Source: Clostridium estertheticum
GTDB lineage: Bacteria; Bacillota; Clostridia; Clostridiales; Clostridiaceae
Direction: 5' to 3'
Assembly: GCF_011065935.2 (NCBI RefSeq)
Contig: NZ_JAAMNH020000001.1
Coordinates: 455,001-519,000, forward strand
DNA length: 64,000 nucleotides
Below, piece by piece: positions 51,590 through 60,911 of the stretch; within the stretch, counting starts at the first letter, position 1; every line of letters begins with the position of its first letter. Made by a program: the position numbers and the translations under genes. The notes beneath the pieces were generated by a model. It ran no database searches, was not told where the DNA came from, and saw only the letters and a program-made list of their open reading frames with translations.

Positions 51590-52939
51590 ATGGAAAAAAT
51601 CTTATCTTTAGATTTAAGTAAAACAGTTCCCTATTTAGGTGAACATGAAGTTTCTTATTTTCAACCAATGGTATCTACTGCACATAAAATGCTTAGGGAT
51701 AAAACGGGTCCAGGAAGTGATTTTTTAGGATGGATAGACCTTCCTGTAAATTATGATAAATCAGAATTTGATAGAATTAAAGTGGCCGCAGAAAAAATAA
51801 GAAGTAATTCTGAAGTACTGATAGTAATTGGAATAGGTGGGTCTTACCTAGGAGCTAGAGCCGCTATAGAAGCATTATCTCATAGCTTTTATAACAGCCT
51901 AACAAACGAAAAAAGAAAATCACCCGCAATATTCTTTGCTGGAAATAATATAAGTTCTACATATATGGCAGATTTGCTTGATGCTGTAGAGGGAAAAGAT
52001 ATTTCAGTAAATGTAATATCAAAATCAGGAACCACTACAGAACCTGCTATTGCTTTTAGAATCTTCAAAGAACTATTAGAAAAGAAATATGGAAAAGCAG
52101 GAGCAAAAGAAAGAATTTTTGCGACTACGGATAAGTCCAAAGGAGCTCTAAAAAAATTAGCAGATGCAGAGGGCTATGAAACTTTTGTTATTCCAGATGA
52201 TATAGGAGGAAGATTCACAGTGCTCACTCCTGTAGGATTGCTTCCAATAGCAACAGCGGGTATAGACATTGATGAAATGATGAAGGGTGCAGCGGACGCT
52301 AGGGAAGTATACAGCAATGAGGATATAAATAATAATGATTGTTATAAATATGCTGCAGCTAGAAATGCACTATATAGAAAAGGAAAGGTTACAGAAATTT
52401 TAGTTAACTATGAGCCAGCACTTCAATATTTTGGGGAGTGGTGGAAACAGCTTTATGGCGAAAGTGAAGGAAAAGACCAAAAGGGAATATTCCCAGCAGC
52501 AGTTAATTTCTCTACAGATTTGCATTCAATGGGACAGTATATTCAAGAAGGTGTAAGAAATATATTTGAAACAGTTGTAAATGTAGAAAAGCCAAGAAAA
52601 GAAATAGTAGTTAAAGAAGAAAGTGGAGATCTGGATGGATTAAACTTTTTAGCAGGTAAAACTATGGATTTCGTTAATAAAAAAGCTTTTCAAGGAACAG
52701 TACTTGCACATAATGATGGAGATGTACCTAATATTATTTTAAATGTGCCAGCATTAACAGCATATAATTTTGGGCACATGGCTTATTTCTTTGAGAAATC
52801 TTGTGCAGTAAGCGGATATTTATCAGGTGTTAATCCTTTTGATCAACCAGGAGTAGAAGCATACAAGAAGAATATGTTCGCGCTTCTTGGAAAATCAGGA
52901 TATGAAGATATTAAAGCAGAACTTGAAAAAAGGCTTTAA
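51590..52939 (+). CDS. pgi: Glucose-6-phosphate isomerase
   Basis: 449-residue enzyme interconverting glucose 6-phosphate and fructose 6-phosphate, of the shorter Firmicute type. VIGIGGSYLGARAAIEAL, VISKSGTTTEPAIAFR and the catalytic region with FSTDLHSMGQYIQEG are present. The ATG at 51590 follows CAAGGAGGA; an upstream in-frame start at 51521 would run through a leader hairpin and is rejected. It is followed four bases later by a DUF188 gene. Confidence 0.96.
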   Translation: MEKILSLDLSKTVPYLGEHEVSYFQPMVSTAHKMLRDKTGPGSDFLGWIDLPVNYDKSEFDRIKVAAEKIRSNSEVLIVIGIGGSYLGARAAIEALSHSFYNSLTNEKRKSPAIFFAGNNISSTYMADLLDAVEGKDISVNVISKSGTTTEPAIAFRIFKELLEKKYGKAGAKERIFATTDKSKGALKKLADAEGYETFVIPDDIGGRFTVLTPVGLLPIATAGIDIDEMMKGAADAREVYSNEDINNNDCYKYAAARNALYRKGKVTEILVNYEPALQYFGEWWKQLYGESEGKDQKGIFPAAVNFSTDLHSMGQYIQEGVRNIFETVVNVEKPRKEIVVKEESGDLDGLNFLAGKTMDFVNKKAFQGTVLAHNDGDVPNIILNVPALTAYNFGHMAYFFEKSCAVSGYLSGVNPFDQPGVEAYKKNMFALLGKSGYEDIKAELEKRL

Positions 52940-52943
52940 ATAA

Positions 52944-53396
52944 ATGAGGATTATTGTAGATGCAGATGGGTGCCCAGGGAAAAATCTAATAGAAAAAGCA
53001 GCTAGGGAAAACTCTATAGAGCTCATTATGTATTGTGATATTAATCATGTTTTAAGTAGCGAGTATGCCTCAATAAGATATGTAGATAGTGGATTTCAAA
53101 GTGTTGATATGAAAGTAGCTAATGAAGCAAGACCTAAGGACATAATAATTACTCAAGACTTTGGGGTTGCTGCTATGGTTTTAGCTAAAGGCGCTTATGC
53201 TATGGGACCTAAAGGACATATATATGACGATGATAACATTGATAAATTATTATTTGAAAGACATATGTCTGGTAAATTAAGACGTAGTGGAGGCAAAACC
53301 TTTGGTCCTAAAAAGAGAACAAGCGAAGATGATGAAAAACTTTATAATAATTTAATTAAGCTTATTTTAAAAGGGCAATTAGTAGAAGAAAAATGA
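52944..53396 (+). CDS. DUF188 (YaiI/YqxD) family protein
   Basis: 150-residue protein starting RIIVDADGCPGKNLIEKAA, with DIIITQDFGVAAMVLAKGA and RRSGGKTFGPKKR. This is the PIN-like DUF188 family with conserved acidic residues suggesting a metal-dependent nuclease fold. No activity is established. It starts four bases after the pgi stop and is probably co-transcribed. Confidence 0.9.
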   Translation: MRIIVDADGCPGKNLIEKAARENSIELIMYCDINHVLSSEYASIRYVDSGFQSVDMKVANEARPKDIIITQDFGVAAMVLAKGAYAMGPKGHIYDDDNIDKLLFERHMSGKLRRSGGKTFGPKKRTSEDDEKLYNNLIKLILKGQLVEEK

Positions 53397-53411
53397 TTTC
53401 CATATAACATA

Positions 53412-53502
53412 AAAAATAGCTAGTAACTGTTTTTTTATAGCTATTTTAAAGGTATTTTAGAGGGCTAAGCAATTCATAATTGTTTAGCCCTCTAAAATTT
53501 TT
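53412..53502. terminator. Double hairpin terminator between convergent genes
   Basis: AAAATAGCTA/TAGCTATTTT (53414-53447) is followed by a long stem: TTTTAGAGGGCTAA pairs with TTAGCCCTCTAAAA (53455-53497), with a T run after it. The second can act on both strands. Confidence 0.85.
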
Positions 53503-53512
53503 AAGTTATAAG

Positions 53513-53692
53513 TTAATCAAAGGTATTTAGATCTTGCATATCAATACTGTTTTTAATAGCTTCTGGATATAGTGAACCGTTATTTACCTGCTCTATCATA
53601 GGATAGCCAGCCTTATTACCTTTATCAATAGTTATATCTTCTTTTTTATAAGTATAATCGGGGTTATAATGATCTAATTTTTCCTTGGTCAT
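53513..53692 (-). CDS. Small 59-residue hypothetical protein
   Basis: A short gene on the minus strand reading TKEKLDHYNPDYTYKKED, then IDKGNKAGYPMIEQVNNG and ending DLNTFD. The ribosome binding site AAGGAGC is eight bases before the ATG, and a strong terminator follows the stop. It is acidic, rich in Asn, Asp and Tyr, with no membrane segment or cysteines. I do not recognise the family. The good start and flanking terminator support a real gene. Confidence 0.7.
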   Translation of the reverse strand: MTKEKLDHYNPDYTYKKEDITIDKGNKAGYPMIEQVNNGSLYPEAIKNSIDMQDLNTFD

Positions 53693-53978
53693 AATATTGC
53701 TCCTTTCACCAATTATTAAAAAACAATTTATGTTTATAATAGTTTTACCCTATTAACAAATTTTATAATAACAACATCACTACCATAAAAAATTATAAAA
53801 TTTAAAATATTATTATTTTTAATTAAAATAATGAGTGTTTATGTCTATAAATAAAGGAAAAAAAAGAAAGTAAGTACTGTTACAAATAATGGAATTATAG
53901 TATAATATACCATAATAGAGAACGTTTTAAAAAAATATTTCCATTGTTTAGCTTATTTATAAAGGTAGGTGAACTAAA

Positions 53979-55985
53979 ATGAATGAAATGAATATATTGT
54001 TTAGTTTAGAAAATCCTGAGGAAAAACATAAGGAAATTGTAATAAGTGTTGAAAATGAATTAGAGGATAATTTGAACTATAAATTTCTTGTAGGACTTGA
54101 AGGAACATGGACTACATTAAGGGAATTAAGTGCAACTAGTGCCGTTGTATGGAAACCAGAAACAGATGCTAAGTACTCTATAATGGTACAAGCTAAAAGA
54201 AAAGAAAGCAAAAGAGCATTTGATTTCATGTCGAAAACAGAATATGTAGTTGGAAATATTGAAGAAAAACTAATAAATGATATTTACATAGACAAAAAAG
54301 AAGTAATGGTTGGTGAAAAAATCACCTTAACAGTAGAGGCCAAAAAGGTTCCTATTATGTATAGATATTGGATACGTAAAAAGGGAAATTGGCAGCTTAT
54401 AAAGGACTATTCAGCAGAAAATGTAATGACTTGGACTTCAAAATATTCTGGAGAGCAAGAATTTTTGGTGGAATGCAAGGATTTAGATTCTAAAAATGTT
54501 TTTGATGACTTTATGAAAATACAATTCAATGTACGCGCTGTGAAACCCTTAGAAATTATGAGGTTTAAATGTTTGACACAGGAAATGCTTTCAGGTAGGG
54601 AACTAGTTTTTGACGTGGAGGCGAATCATGAGGATAGCAGAATGATTTTATACAAATTTGTAAAAATTAATCCTGAGGGGAATTGTATTTGTATACAAGA
54701 TTATTCAACTAAAAAATTAGTTAGTTATGTTGAAGAAAATATGGGCAATTATAAGCTATTGTGCATGGCAAAGGATATGTATTCACTGCATGAATTTGAT
54801 GATAGAGCGTTAATTCATTATACCGTAAAGCCTTATGAAGAAATAAATATACAAAGTTTCACTAGTGATTTAAGTTCACCACAACTATGCGATACTCCTA
54901 TTAATTTAAGATGTATTGCTAGAGGTGGAAAGGACTTATTGTACAAATTCAAAATCAATGGAAAATGCCTAGAGGATTCTGGTTATACTAGAAAAACCAA
55001 TTATGTATGGACACCAAGTGAAGCAGGAAATTATAAAGTTTATTTATGGGTTAAGGACTCATCTTTTCAAGGAGAATATGAGAAGAGTGTTTGTTTGGAC
55101 TTTATGATTGATGATATAGGTAATACAAATGTTATTATCGACGATATAATTTTGGATAAGAAAAACACTGTACTAATAGGTGAAATTGTTCATGTAAAAG
55201 TTAAAGCAACAGGGGGAACTTCTTTAAGATATAGTTTTTCGGTTTTCGAAAATGATAGCGAAATAGAAAAAATTGAATTTGGAACACATGACTTTGTAGA
55301 TTTTACTCCAGATAAAAGTGGCAAATTCAAAATAGAGGTAAGAGTAAAAGATAAATATTCTAAAAGAGAATTTGATTGTCATGCAGTGGTATATATTGAG
55401 GCTTTAGTGTGTATTCCAGCTAAAATAGACTATGTTTTAATGCCACCACTAGAATATTATATGGTAGGAGATACTATTGCACTAGAAGTAATATCTGAGA
55501 ACACGAGAAATACCCTTGTAAATTATGTTTTAAAAATAAATGGACACTTAGTAGAGCAAACAAACTTTGTGCAGCATAAGAATTATGAGCTTAAGCCTAA
55601 ATGTAGTGGAACTTATTTAATAGAACTAAGAGCTAAAAATAAAGCTAGCATAGAGGAATATGATTGTATGAAGGAAATAAAAATACAAGTACATGAGACA
55701 TTACCTATAACAGATACAAAGATTTTATGCGATAAGACAAATTTTAAGACCAATGAAGCAATAACCGTTGCAGCGCAAAGTCTAGGAGGAAAAGATGTTG
55801 TGTATGAGTTCTATCTTATGGAAAAGGGCGAATGGACATTAGTACAAAGATTTAGTAAGAAAAATGATTATACCTTTATGGCCTTTACTAAAGGAATTTA
55901 TAGAGTACTAGTATTATCAAAAAACTTTTATAAGAGTATTTCATATGAAGATTATGATATAATGGAGATAGAAGTTATAGAATAA
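53979..55985 (+). CDS. Triple-tyrosine (Y_Y_Y) repeat protein
   Basis: 668-residue protein made of about seven copies of a beta-sandwich repeat of roughly 90-95 residues. Each has a YKF(K/L/W) strand, a central W(T/K)P or YTP-like turn and a final G-x-Y/F-K-x-x-V-x-(A/V)-K-D segment followed by SxxEFD or SxxEYD. This is the triple tyrosine motif repeat of clostridia. There is no signal peptide or anchor, so it is cytosolic or exported by an unknown route. The ATG follows AGGTAGGTG. Function is unknown; in some relatives the repeats are joined to transglutaminase or amidase domains, which are absent here. Confidence 0.82.
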   Translation: MNEMNILFSLENPEEKHKEIVISVENELEDNLNYKFLVGLEGTWTTLRELSATSAVVWKPETDAKYSIMVQAKRKESKRAFDFMSKTEYVVGNIEEKLINDIYIDKKEVMVGEKITLTVEAKKVPIMYRYWIRKKGNWQLIKDYSAENVMTWTSKYSGEQEFLVECKDLDSKNVFDDFMKIQFNVRAVKPLEIMRFKCLTQEMLSGRELVFDVEANHEDSRMILYKFVKINPEGNCICIQDYSTKKLVSYVEENMGNYKLLCMAKDMYSLHEFDDRALIHYTVKPYEEINIQSFTSDLSSPQLCDTPINLRCIARGGKDLLYKFKINGKCLEDSGYTRKTNYVWTPSEAGNYKVYLWVKDSSFQGEYEKSVCLDFMIDDIGNTNVIIDDIILDKKNTVLIGEIVHVKVKATGGTSLRYSFSVFENDSEIEKIEFGTHDFVDFTPDKSGKFKIEVRVKDKYSKREFDCHAVVYIEALVCIPAKIDYVLMPPLEYYMVGDTIALEVISENTRNTLVNYVLKINGHLVEQTNFVQHKNYELKPKCSGTYLIELRAKNKASIEEYDCMKEIKIQVHETLPITDTKILCDKTNFKTNEAITVAAQSLGGKDVVYEFYLMEKGEWTLVQRFSKKNDYTFMAFTKGIYRVLVLSKNFYKSISYEDYDIMEIEVIE

Positions 55986-55989
55986 ATTT

Positions 55990-56018
55990 AAAACAGCTTT
56001 TCAAGGCTGTTTTTTTTA
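55990..56018 (+). terminator. Terminator of the triple-tyrosine gene
   Basis: AAAACAGC pairs with GCTGTTTT and is followed by a run of T residues. Confidence 0.9.
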
Positions 56019-56106
56019 TGAGAAAAGGGTTTATACTAAGTAGGTACAATACTATTTTATATGTTTTACTTGAAGTTTTAAGAAACAGTTGAGGAGATGA
56101 ATTTAT

Positions 56107-56823
56107 ATGGAAAGAATAGACAAAATATTATCAAATTTAGGCCACGGAACAAGAAAAGAAGTAAAGGGATTGTTAAAAAAAGGAAAAGTAGAGATTGATG
56201 GAGTTATAGCATCAGATAGTGCTATGAAGATTGATCCAGATAAGGCTGTAATAAAGGTATCAGGTGAAGAAATTAAATATAGAAAATTTATATATTTAAT
56301 TATGAATAAGCCAGCAGGTGTTGTTTCTGCTACTGTAGATAATCATGATGAAACTGTAATTGATTTGTTAGATGAGGAGTACCATTCCTTCAAGCCATTC
56401 CCTATAGGCAGGCTTGATAAAGATACAGTAGGTTTACTACTAATTACTAATGATGGGGAATTGAATCATAAATTAATAGCACCTAAGAATCATGTAGATA
56501 AAGTGTACTATGCTGAAATCAATAAATTTATAGATACAAAGGATATTGCTACCTTTAAGAATGGCGTTGTAATAGACGATGGCTACAAGTGTATGCCAGC
56601 CATATTAGAAGTGTTAAATGCAAATGAGGATGGATCAGAAGTAATGGTTACTATTCAAGAAGGTAAATTTCATCAAGTAAAAAGAATGTTTGAAAGTGTA
56701 GATAAAAAAGTCGTATTTTTAAGGAGAATTAGTTTTGGACCACTAAAATTAGATGAAAATTTACAAGAAGGACAATACCGAGAATTGTCGGAAGAAGAGA
56801 TAAATTTATTAAAACAGGTTTAA
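56107..56823 (+). CDS. rsuA: 16S rRNA pseudouridine(516) synthase family
   Basis: 238-residue RsuA-type enzyme. An S4 RNA-binding domain (about 1-60) precedes the catalytic domain with the aspartate in GRLDKDTVGLLLITNDG near residue 102. The HQVKRMF segment near residue 195 matches the RsuA/RluB/E/F family. RsuA is preferred to RluB for its length and sequence, but RluB-type cannot be fully excluded. The ATG follows GAGGAG. The following 500-base gap contains a candidate small RNA. Confidence 0.88.
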   Translation: MERIDKILSNLGHGTRKEVKGLLKKGKVEIDGVIASDSAMKIDPDKAVIKVSGEEIKYRKFIYLIMNKPAGVVSATVDNHDETVIDLLDEEYHSFKPFPIGRLDKDTVGLLLITNDGELNHKLIAPKNHVDKVYYAEINKFIDTKDIATFKNGVVIDDGYKCMPAILEVLNANEDGSEVMVTIQEGKFHQVKRMFESVDKKVVFLRRISFGPLKLDENLQEGQYRELSEEEINLLKQV

Positions 56824-56921
56824 TTGAATCTATAATATAATAATATACGGTGAAAATGAATAAAATATGAATAAAACACTACCATTTTAAAAATTATTTA
56901 CAATAAAATGTCTAAAACCCC

Positions 56922-56950
56922 TTGCAAAATTAAGCTAAGTTTAATATAAT
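56922..56950 (+). promoter_or_regulatory. Orphan promoter
   Basis: TTGCAA, exactly 17 bases, and a perfect TATAAT -10. No reading frame follows before a terminator, so it probably drives a small RNA. Confidence 0.78.
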
Positions 56951-56956
56951 TAAAGA

Positions 56957-57034
56957 GTAAAGATAAATAGAGAGATAAATAGCCCCCTTTTTATTTATTA
57001 TAAAACAGCCCAACCCCAAGGGCTGTTTTATTTT
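56957..57034 (+). ncRNA. Candidate small RNA of about 78 bases
   Basis: The region between a near-consensus promoter and a strong terminator has no usable reading frame. The predicted RNA has two AGATAAATAG repeats, a CCCCC run, an ATAAATA/TATTTAT stem and ends in AAAACAGCCC-AACCCCAA-GGGCTGTTTT. No known family is recognised. Existence is predicted only. Confidence 0.55.
57002..57034 (+). terminator. Terminator of the candidate small RNA
   Basis: Perfect 10-bp stem AAAACAGCCC/GGGCTGTTTT with an AACCCCAA loop and a T run. Confidence 0.88.
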
Positions 57035-57090
57035 GTAAAAAAAAGTCGATTTCTGAGAAGAAATGATTATACAGTATATTTCGACAATAT

Positions 57091-57129
57091 GCCCACATTA
57101 AATAAAACTATTTAATGTGGGCATTTTTT
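57091..57129 (+). terminator. Second terminator hairpin before rnr
   Basis: Perfect 14-bp stem GCCCACATTAAATA with its complement, loop AAAC, then ATTTTTT. Upstream (57046-57085) GTCGA and TCGAC enclose two small hairpins, so another structured RNA may end here. Confidence 0.85.
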
Positions 57130-57325
57130 AATTGAAAATGGGGAAGTATATAATCATATAGTATATACTAGATGTATTTTTTGGATTATAATGAATGTAA
57201 GTAAATATAGAATTAGATGTATAATTCGCCATAATAGGTAGTTATTTCTAAAGTCGTAATGAATATTATTCAGGAATAATTTAAAAATAAATTAATGAAA
57301 AAAATTATATAGGAGGAAAATTTTT

Positions 57326-59518
57326 ATGGAAATAAAAGAAGCACTAATAAGTTTTATGACAGAACAAGCATACAAACCTATGAACATAGCAGAACTTTCT
57401 AAAGTATTTAGTATAAAAAAAGCGAGTATGAAAGAATTTACTAACTTACTAACGGAGATGGAGAAAAATGGTCAAATAGTTAAAACACGCACAGAACATT
57501 ATGGTATTCCAGAGAAAATGGGCATTGTAATAGGTAAATTTCAAGGTCATCAAAGAGGCTTTGGATTTGTAATAGCCCGAGAAGAAAGACCGGATATATT
57601 TATACCAGCAGATAATGTAAATGGAGCAATGAATGGTGATATAGTTCTTGCAAAAATTTTAAAAGAACAAAATAACGGTAAGAAATGTGAAGGCGAGATT
57701 ACAAGAATAGTAGAAAGAACTAATAAAACAATTATAGGGACTTACGATGATAGTAAAAACTTTGGTTTTGTAGTAGCTGACGACAAGAGAATTGCCCAAG
57801 ATATATTTATTCCTAAAGCAGAAAGAAATGGTGCAAAAACTGGGCAAATAGTAATAGCTGAAATAACTGAGTGGCCAGAACAAAGAAGAAACCCTGAAGG
57901 TAGAATTATTGAAATTCTCGGAAATAAAGGAGACGCTGGCATTGATATATTAACTATAATTAAAAAACATAAGTTGCCAGAGGAGTTTCCACAAAAGGTT
58001 GAAGATTATGCAAGCAATATTGATGAAAAAATTCCAGAAGAAGAATATAACAGGAGAACAGATCTGCGAGGCTTGCAGATGGTAACTATAGATGGAGAAG
58101 ATGCTAAAGATTTAGATGACGCTGTGTCTATTGAAATTTTAGCTAATGGCAACTATCGTTTAGGTGTTCATATAGCGGATGTTTCTAACTACGTTAAAGA
58201 GAAAAACCCACTGGATATAGAAGCTTTAAATAGAGCGACTTCAGTATACTTAATTGATAGGGTTATACCAATGCTTCCTAAAAAATTATCTAATGGAGTT
58301 TGTAGTTTAAATCCTAAAGTGGATAGATTGGCTCTTACTTGCTTTATGGAAATAGACAAGAATGGTAAAACTGTAGATCATGAGATAGTAGAAACCATTA
58401 TAAAAACAAATGAGAGAATGACCTATACTGATGTTACAAAAATACTAAAAGATAAAGATGCCGAAACAATCAAGAAATATGATTATTTATATGAAGATTT
58501 TAAACACATGGAAGATTTATGTGGCATTCTTAATAAAAAGAGAATGGGTAGAGGCGCTATAGATTTTGATTTTGATGAGTGTAAAATAATATTAAATGAA
58601 TTTGGAAAACCTGTAGACGTTGTGCCTTATGAAAGAGGCATTGCCAATAGAGTCATTGAAGAATTCATGTTAACGGCTAATGAAACCGTAGCTGAGCATA
58701 TGTTCTGGCTCAACGTACCTTTTGTATACAGAATCCATGAGGATCCAGATGAAGAAAAATTAATACATTTTAGTGAATTTGCGCATAATTTAGGATACCC
58801 TATAAAGTGGGGAAAAGAGATACACCCTAGAATGCTTCAGGAAGTAATAGCAAGAGTAAAAGGAAAGAAAGAAGAGATGGTGCTAAGTACATTATTACTT
58901 CGTTCTATGATGAAAGCAAAATATTCTCCAGAATGTAGCGGTCATTTTGGTTTGGCATCAAAATATTACTGCCACTTTACGTCACCAATTAGAAGGTATC
59001 CTGATTTAATAATCCATAGGATAATTAAAGAGGTTATAAATGGCGGGCTAAGTGAAAAAAGAACAGAAAAATTAAAAAAAGAAGTAGAGATAGCATCAAA
59101 GCAATCCTCAGATATGGAAAGAGTGGCAATGGAAGCTGAAAGAGAAGTAGATGATCTTAAGAAAGCAGAGTACATGAGTGAAAGAATAGGTCAAGAATTT
59201 GATGGTATTATTTCTTCAGTAACTAATTTTGGATTGTTTGTGGAACTTCCAAATACTATAGAAGGATTAGTTCATATGAGTAGCTTAGATGATGATTATT
59301 ATGTTTTTGATGAAAGGCATTTAACCCTTGTAGGTGAGAGAACTAAGAAAATGTATAGATTGGGAGAAGAGGTAAAAATCATAGTAAGTAAAGTTGATTT
59401 AGCTTCTCATGAGGTTTATTTTGATATAATTAAAGATGATGAAGATGAAGAAGAAAAGGACGAAGAATATTCCGTTAAAGATTTAGATGAACTTATAAAA
59501 GATGATTCTGCAAAGTAG
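57326..59518 (+). CDS. rnr: Ribonuclease R
   Basis: 730-residue 3'-5' exoribonuclease. An N-terminal helix-turn-helix region (about 1-65) and cold-shock/OB domains (about 70-205) precede the RNB catalytic domain, with the metal aspartates in DGEDAKDLDDAVS near residues 257-269. An S1 domain (about 620-705) and an acidic tail end the protein. RNase R degrades structured RNA and takes part in tmRNA-linked quality control. The ATG follows ATAGGAGGA. smpB and ssrA follow, the usual Firmicute order. Confidence 0.96.
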   Translation: MEIKEALISFMTEQAYKPMNIAELSKVFSIKKASMKEFTNLLTEMEKNGQIVKTRTEHYGIPEKMGIVIGKFQGHQRGFGFVIAREERPDIFIPADNVNGAMNGDIVLAKILKEQNNGKKCEGEITRIVERTNKTIIGTYDDSKNFGFVVADDKRIAQDIFIPKAERNGAKTGQIVIAEITEWPEQRRNPEGRIIEILGNKGDAGIDILTIIKKHKLPEEFPQKVEDYASNIDEKIPEEEYNRRTDLRGLQMVTIDGEDAKDLDDAVSIEILANGNYRLGVHIADVSNYVKEKNPLDIEALNRATSVYLIDRVIPMLPKKLSNGVCSLNPKVDRLALTCFMEIDKNGKTVDHEIVETIIKTNERMTYTDVTKILKDKDAETIKKYDYLYEDFKHMEDLCGILNKKRMGRGAIDFDFDECKIILNEFGKPVDVVPYERGIANRVIEEFMLTANETVAEHMFWLNVPFVYRIHEDPDEEKLIHFSEFAHNLGYPIKWGKEIHPRMLQEVIARVKGKKEEMVLSTLLLRSMMKAKYSPECSGHFGLASKYYCHFTSPIRRYPDLIIHRIIKEVINGGLSEKRTEKLKKEVEIASKQSSDMERVAMEAEREVDDLKKAEYMSERIGQEFDGIISSVTNFGLFVELPNTIEGLVHMSSLDDDYYVFDERHLTLVGERTKKMYRLGEEVKIIVSKVDLASHEVYFDIIKDDEDEEEKDEEYSVKDLDELIKDDSAK

Positions 59519-59551
59519 GATTATGTTGTAGAAAAAATCAAAAACAAAAAT

Positions 59552-59592
59552 ACAGAAGGGGATAAACCGCCTCTTCTGTTTATTGTTTTTAA
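59552..59592 (+). terminator. Terminator of rnr
   Basis: ACAGAAGGGG pairs with CCTCTTCTGT (with a G-T pair) and is followed by TTATTGTTTTT. Confidence 0.8.
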
Positions 59593-59683
59593 GATTGTTT
59601 TGTGAAAATAACCCATATATTCTTGAAAAACAATGTATTATATAGTATAATGATATATTAATAAGAATAAAGCAGGTGAAGTT

Positions 59684-60151
59684 ATGGCAAAGGAAACAGG
59701 AAATAAAACACTAGTGGAAAATAGAAAAGCAAGACATGATTATTTTATAGAGGAAGCAATGGAAGCTGGCATAGAACTGGTTGGTACGGAGGTAAAATCT
59801 ATTAGAGCTGGAAAGGCAAATTTAAAAGATAGTTATGCAGATGTTATAAATGGTGAAGTATTTATTAAAAATATGCATATAAGTCATTATGAAAATGGGA
59901 ATCAATTTAATGCCGATCCATTAAGAGTCAGAAAATTATTGCTCCATAAAGAGCAAATAAATAGACTTCAAGGATTTACATCGCAAAAGGGGTTTACTCT
60001 AGTTCCATTATCTCTTTATCTTAAAGATACTAAAGTTAAAGTTAATCTTGGTGTTGTTCGCGGTAAGAAAGATTACGATAAGAGAGATGCAATGCTAGAA
60101 AAAGATGCTAAGAGAGACATGGCTAGACAATTAAAGGAAAGAATGAGATAA
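59684..60151 (+). CDS. smpB: SsrA-binding protein SmpB
   Basis: 155-residue tmRNA partner that places tmRNA on stalled ribosomes. The ENRKARHDYFIEE start, GIELVGTEVKSIRAGKANLKD core and the basic C-terminal tail KDAKRDMARQLKERMR are intact. The ATG follows AGGTGAAG. It lies between rnr and ssrA. A long asymmetrical hairpin (TAATACAC with GTGTATTA, 60159-60216) follows and may end or process its transcript. Confidence 0.97.
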   Translation: MAKETGNKTLVENRKARHDYFIEEAMEAGIELVGTEVKSIRAGKANLKDSYADVINGEVFIKNMHISHYENGNQFNADPLRVRKLLLHKEQINRLQGFTSQKGFTLVPLSLYLKDTKVKVNLGVVRGKKDYDKRDAMLEKDAKRDMARQLKERMR

Positions 60152-60377
60152 CAAGCAGTAATACACAGTAAGTCCATAATATTAGCACTTGATAAAGCGC
60201 CTAATATAGTGTATTATTAAGACATAGACAGCAAGGCAGTAAAACATTAAAGACTAATATTTAATCCATTAACAAGAATACAAAAATAAAATAAATATAA
60301 AATTGCGTTATAAATATGCAATAAGTTACACACAATATTGCATTGCAAAGGATTTGAATTAAATCTTTTGACAATAC

Positions 60378-60729
60378 GGGGGCGTACTTGGTTTCGACGG
60401 GGGTACGTTGCATCGAGGAAGCGAGCCGAGGGAACCTATGGACCCGCGTAAAAAACTATAGGGACAATTTAAACGCAAACGATAATTTAGCACTAGCAGC
60501 TTAGTCTGCTACGTCTTACCTTTGATTACCGCGACTTAGGATAGGGCGCCGACAGCGGTGAACCGAGTCTGGGAAAGCTTTGACCCAGAAACGGAAAATA
60601 TGAAGCTACCAAAACCTAAACCCGGCCAGTAGGGGTTAAGTAGAGGGAAATTTAAAGTATTGGCTACGCTCGTAGATGCCTAGGTGTTATGGCTTTCGGA
60701 CAGGGGTTCGACACCCCTCGCCTCCACCA
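60378..60729 (+). ncRNA. ssrA: Transfer-messenger RNA (tmRNA)
   Basis: The 5' end GGGGGCG pairs with the 3' CGCCTCC before CCA, giving the alanine-type acceptor stem with its T arm (GGTTCGACACC). The tag reading frame starts at GCA (60475) and reads ANDNLALAA before TAG at 60502-60504. Together with the charged alanine this gives a normal LAA-type degradation tag. CCA is encoded. An 8-bp inverted repeat, ATGCAATA/TATTGCAT (60316-60343), lies upstream. Confidence 0.97.
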
Positions 60730-60732
60730 GTG

Positions 60733-60770
60733 AAACCCTCGACTAATTAATTTTAGTCGAGGGTTTTCTT
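60733..60770 (+). terminator. Terminator of ssrA
   Basis: AAACCCTCGACTAA pairs with TTAGTCGAGGGTTT and is followed by TC and a short T run. Confidence 0.92.
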
Positions 60771-60911
60771 ATGCCCCAATTTAGCTGGATTAGAATAATG
60801 AGTGGTGAACATTATCACAAGTAACGTGGGTTTTCTTTAAAACCATTGATATGACTGGTTTAAAGAGATATGCCAAGCGCCTAAATCCTATCATAATCCA
60901 AACAAATTATA

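Noticed and set aside
60159..60216. Hairpin after smpB as a new RNA
   Set aside because: Asymmetrical loop, no promoter of its own; more simply part of the smpB 3' end.
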